From contig CALGRR010000016.1 of the NCBI GenBank assembly GCA_937880805.1, forward strand, positions 1 to 18,945: 18,945 nucleotides of DNA. The letters are read 5' to 3'. A program made the position numbers and the translations under genes. Positions 15,125-18,945 of this stretch are shown one piece after another. The notes under the pieces are model-generated. The model had not been told where the DNA came from. It ran no database searches and worked only from the letters and a program-made list of their open reading frames with translations. The stretch's first letter is position 1. Each line of letters opens with the position of its first letter. This stretch comes from an uncultured Clostridia bacterium (GTDB taxonomy: Bacteria > Bacillota > Clostridia > Oscillospirales > Acutalibacteraceae).

Positions 15125-15955
15125 TTACACAGCAACGGGAATTTTAGCGGTAAATTCGTGGAATTTATAGTTTTCAACCGTAAAGCTGTCTTTTGTGAAT
15201 TTATAGAAATCGTCTATGCTCTTATCAAGAGTTACCGTAGGTGCATCAAACGGAGTTTTTTCGATAAGCTCTTTAACAATAGGAACGTGGCGGTCATAAA
15301 TATGAGCATCGGCAATAACGTGAACAAATTCGCCGGGCTCAAATCCGCTGACCTGAGCAAGCATACAGGTTAAAGCGGCATACTGTGCAACATTCCAGAT
15401 ATTCGCCGCAAGCATATCCTGCGAACGCTGGTTGAGAATTGCATTGAGCTTGTTGCCCGCAACATTGAAGGTCATACTGTATGCACAGGGGTAAAGAGCC
15501 ATTTCGCTCAAATCCTGATGAACATAAATATTTGTTAAAATTCTTCTGCTCTGGGGGTTATGCTTGAGGTCATAGAGCACTCTGTCAACCTGATCCATAT
15601 CCCCTTCTTTGTAATGATGCTTAACGCCGAGCTGGTAGCCGTATGCCTTGCCTATGCTGCCGTTTTCATCAGCCCAGGAATCCCATACGTGGCTGCCCAG
15701 ATCATTGATATTATTTGATTTTTTCTGCCATATCCAGAGCATTTCGTCAACCGCACTTTTAAGAAATGTTTTTCTTAAAGTGAGCATAGGGAATTCCTTG
15801 CTCAAATCATAGCGGTTAACAACACCGAATTTTTTGATTGTGTGGGCGGGAGTGCCGTCTTCCCATCTGGGGCGTACATCCAAATCCGTATCCCAAACGC
15901 CGTTTTCAAGAATATCCTTGCAGGTTTCAATAAAAACCTTATCTGCATAACTCAC
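15125..15955 (-). CDS. thyA: Thymidylate synthase (ThyA)
   Basis: This enzyme methylates dUMP to dTMP using methylenetetrahydrofolate and releases dihydrofolate. It has 276 residues. The nucleophile is in ALYPCAYSM. Phosphate-binding arginines lie in NPQSRRIL, the substrate-binding NQRSQDM is present, and the dUMP-orienting Asn lies in NIWNVAQY. HIYDRH occurs near the C-terminus. The classical E. coli sequence has His after the nucleophilic Cys (PCH); here it is Ala (PCAY), and the N-terminal substrate loop is longer (RPRWEDGTPAHT). That pattern fits the ThyA variant found in Bacillus and other Firmicutes. The gene begins 3 bp after the pyridoxal kinase stop and ends 9 bp before folA. Confidence 0.95.
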   Translation of the reverse strand: MSYADKVFIETCKDILENGVWDTDLDVRPRWEDGTPAHTIKKFGVVNRYDLSKEFPMLTLRKTFLKSAVDEMLWIWQKKSNNINDLGSHVWDSWADENGSIGKAYGYQLGVKHHYKEGDMDQVDRVLYDLKHNPQSRRILTNIYVHQDLSEMALYPCAYSMTFNVAGNKLNAILNQRSQDMLAANIWNVAQYAALTCMLAQVSGFEPGEFVHVIADAHIYDRHVPIVKELIEKTPFDAPTVTLDKSIDDFYKFTKDSFTVENYKFHEFTAKIPVAV

Positions 15956-15958
15956 GGT

Positions 15959-16813
15959 TTATCCCTCCAGATTTTTAATATAATCGGAAATTCCCTGCTC
16001 AAAATTAACACCGAGCCTGGTATCCGTGCCTGCCTCAAAGGTGCGTTTTACCGCTTTGCAGGTGAAATCAAGTGCAATTTCGGTGCTTCTGAAAATATCT
16101 TTTCCGTTCATATATGCTCCGAGCAATGCGGAGGCAAAAATATCACCCGTGCCGTAATATGTGCCGCTGTATCTCTCTGAATCGCAGCGGTAAAATTCAT
16201 CTCTGTTTTTATCATAAGCAAAGCAGCTAATTTTGTTATCTTCGGTATGAATACCGGTCAAAACAACCATTGACGGGCCGAGTGCGGAAAGCTTTATAAG
16301 TAAATCATTAATATATTCATCGCTGTAGGGCGGCTCTCTGTATTCTTCGCCCAAAAGAAAAACGGCTTCGGTTATGTTGGGAACAATTATATCAGCCTTT
16401 TTGCAAAGCTTTTTCATTTCCTTTGCAAATTCCTTATTGAAGGTTGTATACATCAATCCGCTGTCTGCCATTGCGGGGTCAACAAGAATAACTGCATCGG
16501 GTTTTTTGAATTCATCAATAAAATCGCAGACTATATCAACCTGCTTTGCCGAGCCTAAAAAGCCGCTGTAAATTCCGTCGAATTCAACGCCCAAAGATTT
16601 CCAATGACCGTAAAACGCAACAAGATCCTCGGTTAAATCTCTGTAGGTAAAGCCCTTCATATCACCCGTATGAGTTGAGAGCACCGCCGTCGGCATAACT
16701 GCCGCCTCAATACCCGCCGCCGAGATAACGGGGATTGCCGCTGTGAGGGAGCATTTGCCTATGCCGGATATATCATGTATTGCAGCAATACGCTTCTGTC
16801 TGCTCACCTTCAT
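15959..16813 (-). CDS. Pyridoxal/pyridoxamine kinase
   Basis: This enzyme phosphorylates B6 vitamers to make pyridoxal phosphate or its precursors. It is a ribokinase-fold protein of 284 residues, the usual length for PdxY/PdxK. Family features are AIHDISGIGKCSL at residues 11-23, the PTAVLSTHTG segment at 41-50, FDGIYSGFLGS, VDPAMAD, and the anion-hole motif GTGD at 221-224 with catalytic D224. The frame is open to a TTG at 16867, but that codon lies inside the predicted -35 box and has no ribosome binding site. GAAAGG precedes the ATG at 16813. It is the first gene of the operon. PLP is the cofactor of serine hydroxymethyltransferase, which feeds methylene-folate to ThyA, a possible reason for the grouping. 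Confidence 0.88.
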   Translation of the reverse strand: MKVSRQKRIAAIHDISGIGKCSLTAAIPVISAAGIEAAVMPTAVLSTHTGDMKGFTYRDLTEDLVAFYGHWKSLGVEFDGIYSGFLGSAKQVDIVCDFIDEFKKPDAVILVDPAMADSGLMYTTFNKEFAKEMKKLCKKADIIVPNITEAVFLLGEEYREPPYSDEYINDLLIKLSALGPSMVVLTGIHTEDNKISCFAYDKNRDEFYRCDSERYSGTYYGTGDIFASALLGAYMNGKDIFRSTEIALDFTCKAVKRTFEAGTDTRLGVNFEQGISDYIKNLEG

Positions 16814-16824
16814 CAGCCTTTCGG

Positions 16825-16845
16825 GTATAATTTTATTTATTATAC
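16825..16845. promoter_or_regulatory. Inverted repeat over the -10 region of the pdxK-thyA operon
   Basis: GTATAAT (16825-16831) and ATTATAC (16839-16845) form a perfect 7-bp inverted repeat with a 7-bp spacer. It covers the -10 box and predicted start of the minus-strand operon. It could be a repressor site, or simply two overlapping -10-like sequences on opposite strands. Confidence 0.4.
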
Positions 16846-16867
16846 TCTTGATTTTTTGTTTTTTCAA
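16839..16867 (-). promoter_or_regulatory. Sigma-A promoter of the pdxK-thyA-folA-ppa-guaB operon
   Basis: On the minus strand TTGAAA (16867-16862) and a perfect TATAAT (16844-16839) are separated by 17 bp. Transcription would start near 16832, leaving a leader of about 19 nt before the ATG at 16813. Further upstream a TTGACA is followed by TAAAAT at a poor 15-bp spacing, so the downstream pair is preferred. Confidence 0.75.
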
Positions 16868-16947
16868 CAGTCAAATGTATTTTTGTTAAAAATATACCCT
16901 AAAAATTTTATAGTGAATATTTTTTTGTCAATACCTATAAAAAAGTC

Positions 16948-16976
16948 TTTACAGTTCATAAAAAAAGTGGTAAGAT
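16948..16976 (+). promoter_or_regulatory. Sigma-A promoter of the ceramidase-like gene
   Basis: TTTACA (16948-16953) and TAAGAT (16971-16976) are separated by 17 bp, 51 bp upstream of the ATG at 17027. The predicted start near 16983 falls inside the palindrome at 16981-16999. Confidence 0.7.
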
Positions 16977-16980
16977 AAGT

Positions 16981-16999
16981 TAATCAAGTCACTTGATTA
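16981..16999. promoter_or_regulatory. 19-bp perfect palindrome at the transcription start, candidate operator
   Basis: TAATCAAGTCACTTGATTA has two perfect 9-bp arms around a central C. It begins 5 bp after the -10 box. It overlaps a second inverted repeat, GTCAC-7-GTGAC (16988-17004), so the early mRNA could fold in two exclusive ways. The size, symmetry and position are those of a dimeric repressor site. I do not recognise the motif as that of a known regulator. Confidence 0.6.
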
Positions 17000-17026
17000 G
17001 TGACAATAAGCAAGGAGAAATCTGTT

Positions 17027-18808
17027 ATGAAAAAAATCACTGCAAAAATCATAAGCATACTTCTTGTGTTTTCGCTTCTCATCGGCGGTGCATCGGCAAT
17101 GGGCACAGCTGCCGCTGCAGATGTTGGCAAAACACTTGAAAAGGCAGGCCTCAGTATTGTTGAAGCTATCTTCACAGGCCTCGTAGGCGGAATCAACGCT
17201 ATTGTTCCCGACAGCAAGAATTTTGTTAAGGTTAAAGACCGAGTTGTTGAAAACTTCTATGAAGGAACAGAAACCTGGGAAGAAGAAGCAAAGGCCGACG
17301 CTAAATGGAGCCTTGGTCACGCAAAGGCTTCTCTTATTCCCGATGACCTCAGAGAAGCAGTTGAAAAAGGCGAAAAATCAGGCTATTATCTCGGCGGTTT
17401 CATCGACCCCAACAACGGTATGGTTAATGAAATCGAAGAAATCATCGATGATATGCAGGTAAGAGTTATCGCAGTTGAAGACGGTTCAGACAGAGGCGTT
17501 GCAGTTTTCGCAAACATCGACTGCATCGGTTTTTCAAACGGTGATATAAAAGAAATCCGTGCTGCTCTTGTTGAGCTTATGCCCAACGTTGAATTCAACA
17601 GCATCAACGTTTCTTCAACACACACTCACAGCTGCATTGATACTCAGGGTCTTTGGACCAACCTTTTCCCCAAGCTCTTCAAGAATCTTGCCCTCTCATA
17701 TGTTCCCTTCGTTGAGAAGGAAAGAGGTGCAAATGCCGACTTTATGGAGTTTGCTTACAAAACTGTTGCAAACACTATGAAGAAGGCTGTTGAGAGTATG
17801 ACTCCCGGTACCCTTACATATGCAGTTAAGGAAATCGGCGACGAAGAAAACTCCTACTTCAATAACAAGAACAGACATCAGTCAACATCACTTATTGATG
17901 AACTTGCAAGATTTGTTTTCACTCCCGATGATGCAAGCATCAGACCCACAATGATTGTTAACATTGCTGCTCATCCCGATGTTGCAGGCCTTCCCGTTAA
18001 CGAAGAAGATAACGGCAGGGACCTTTCGGGTGACTATGTATACTATCTCGGCGAAAGAATTGAAGAAAAAAATTATAACTTTATGTTCTTCAACGGTGCA
18101 ATCGCAGGCATTTATGAGGGCAGAGGCCCCGCAGGCGACGGCGTTCCCACCAACCGCAGATACGAAGAAACTCTTCGCTACGGTCACGAAATTGCCAATA
18201 TGGCTCTCAACCTCACAAATGACGTTGAAACTATCAAAGCAAATATGACTGACGCCGAAAAAGCTAAGGAAGCTGAAGAAATGAAAATCGGCGGCGAGCA
18301 TTATACTCTCTGGTATGAGAATTGGAAACCCACAACAGAAAAAGTTCTTGAGCCCAACCTCAACATCATCATCAAAGAAGTTAAGATTAAGGTTACAAAT
18401 CCCCTTATTCAGCTCGTAGGTAAGCTCAATCTTGTTAACTACACAGTTTGCAAGGAAGGCTTCAGTTACTACATTTTTGCAGAAATAGGTTATATGGAAA
18501 TCGGCGGCGTTAAGGTTGCTCTTATGCCCGGCGAAATCGTTCAGGACCTTATCTGCGGCGGTGATTCACTCACTGCTGAAGGCTCATTCACAGGCAAGGA
18601 TTTTGAATGTGCACCCATTTATGAGCTCTTCGGAGAAGACACAATCTGCTTCGGTCTTTTCAACGATGCTATCGGTTATGTTGTTCCCGATAATGACTAC
18701 TCAATGTCACTTCTCGGCGACCATTATCAGGAAATGATTTCTCTCGGCAAATATGCAGGCTCTACCATCCTCAAGGGTATGAAGGAAATTGCAGACGAAG
18801 TCAAATAA
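17027..18808 (+). CDS. Secreted neutral/alkaline ceramidase-like protein
   Basis: A 593-residue exported protein. The signal peptide has a KK start, a hydrophobic core and a likely cut after A-S-A (residues 22-24). The body resembles the neutral ceramidase family (PF04734). It has STHTHS with H199 and H201, NIAAHPDVAG with H316, a conserved-type FFNGAIAGIYEG strand, ALMPGEIV with E503, and AIGYVVPDNDY with Y551. These map in order onto the zinc ligands known for Pseudomonas ceramidase (two His, Glu, Tyr). Hydrolysis of an amide lipid such as ceramide is therefore plausible, but the substrate is unproven. A GTG start at 17000 is rejected because AAGGAG (17012-17017) lies 9 nt before the ATG at 17027. 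Codon use (AAC, ATC, CTC) suggests strong expression. It is monocistronic, with its own promoter, palindrome and terminator. Confidence 0.75.
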   Translation: MKKITAKIISILLVFSLLIGGASAMGTAAAADVGKTLEKAGLSIVEAIFTGLVGGINAIVPDSKNFVKVKDRVVENFYEGTETWEEEAKADAKWSLGHAKASLIPDDLREAVEKGEKSGYYLGGFIDPNNGMVNEIEEIIDDMQVRVIAVEDGSDRGVAVFANIDCIGFSNGDIKEIRAALVELMPNVEFNSINVSSTHTHSCIDTQGLWTNLFPKLFKNLALSYVPFVEKERGANADFMEFAYKTVANTMKKAVESMTPGTLTYAVKEIGDEENSYFNNKNRHQSTSLIDELARFVFTPDDASIRPTMIVNIAAHPDVAGLPVNEEDNGRDLSGDYVYYLGERIEEKNYNFMFFNGAIAGIYEGRGPAGDGVPTNRRYEETLRYGHEIANMALNLTNDVETIKANMTDAEKAKEAEEMKIGGEHYTLWYENWKPTTEKVLEPNLNIIIKEVKIKVTNPLIQLVGKLNLVNYTVCKEGFSYYIFAEIGYMEIGGVKVALMPGEIVQDLICGGDSLTAEGSFTGKDFECAPIYELFGEDTICFGLFNDAIGYVVPDNDYSMSLLGDHYQEMISLGKYAGSTILKGMKEIADEVK

Positions 18809-18822
18809 GTTATAAACACACA

Positions 18823-18856
18823 GCACCCTGCTTCGCTTGAAGCGGGGTGCTTTTTT
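18823..18856 (+). terminator. Strong intrinsic terminator of the ceramidase-like gene
   Basis: GCACCCTGCTTC (18823-18834) pairs with GAAGCGGGGTGC (18839-18850) over 12 bp with one G-T wobble and the 4-nt loop GCTT, followed by TTTTTT (18851-18856). Confidence 0.92.
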
Positions 18857-18945
18857 GTTATAATGCAACAAAAAAGCCGTGCATCTTTGCTGAACAGGTC
18901 CAGTAAAAACGGACAATGAAAAAAAGAGCCTCCTATGGTAGAATT
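18857..18945 (+). other. Non-coding end of window with a possible extended -10 element
   Basis: No gene is visible. TGGTAGAAT at 18936-18944 fits an extended -10 element (TG-n-TAGAAT) that could belong to a gene starting beyond the window. A short GTCC…GGAC repeat (18898-18914) precedes it. Confidence 0.25.

Noticed and set aside
16814..16867. TTG start extending pyridoxal kinase by 18 residues
   Set aside because: The TTG lies within the predicted -35 box and lacks a ribosome binding site; the shorter protein matches the family length.
18857..18945. Start of an insertion sequence at the window end
   Set aside because: No terminal inverted repeat or transposase coding sequence is visible in the remaining 89 bp.

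Overview
The window looks like chromosomal DNA from a low-to-moderate GC Gram-positive anaerobe. It is probably a gut-type member of the Clostridia, with Oscillospirales/Ruminococcaceae as the best guess. The reasons are strong AGGAGG-type ribosome binding sites, sigma-A promoters, a lipoprotein and a membrane-anchored amidase with Thr/Pro/Ser-rich linkers, an ECF-type vitamin transporter subunit, an oxygen-independent sulfatase maturase and no outer-membrane genes. The taxonomy is inferred from gene style only. I see no rRNA, tRNA, CRISPR array or complete mobile element.

Layout. (1) 1-2658: type III pantothenate kinase (coaX) with a clear promoter; an odd 205-bp spacer; an ECF transporter S component; and a MetA-type homoserine acyltransferase whose specificity residue predicts acetyl-CoA use. 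(2) 2660-2941, minus: a small DUF1294 membrane protein. (3) 2995-7304: two translationally coupled envelope genes. The first is a GHL10-family glycosidase-like lipoprotein. The second is a 959-residue anchored protein ending in an N-acetylmuramoyl-L-alanine amidase, and its N-terminal half looks like a degenerate copy of the same GHL10 barrel. (4) 7291-7686, minus: a CmpB-like membrane protein. (5) 7726-11166: a tight operon of sulfatase maturase, cytoplasmic Cys-type sulfatase and a DUF2804 protein, closed by a terminator. (6) 11167-12504: an AT-richer islet with one polytopic membrane protein (DUF6056-like), ending in a bidirectional terminator. (7) 12514-16867, minus: a nucleotide/cofactor operon, pyridoxal kinase - thymidylate synthase - dihydrofolate reductase - inorganic pyrophosphatase - IMP dehydrogenase, with a strong promoter. 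(8) 16948-18856: a secreted neutral-ceramidase-like protein with a textbook promoter, a 19-bp perfect palindrome at the predicted transcription start and a strong terminator.

How they work together. thyA and folA form the dTMP/dihydrofolate cycle, PLP from the kinase serves one-carbon enzymes, and IMP dehydrogenase commits purines to GTP. CoaX and the ECF subunit may both concern pantothenate/CoA. The sulfatase operon and the ceramidase-like protein suggest use of host-derived sulfated compounds and lipids, which is inference. The most promising under-described items are the GHL10/amidase pair with an inactive-looking barrel copy, the maturase-sulfatase-DUF2804 operon, the palindrome-controlled ceramidase-like gene, and the protein-like but startless reading frame after coaX.
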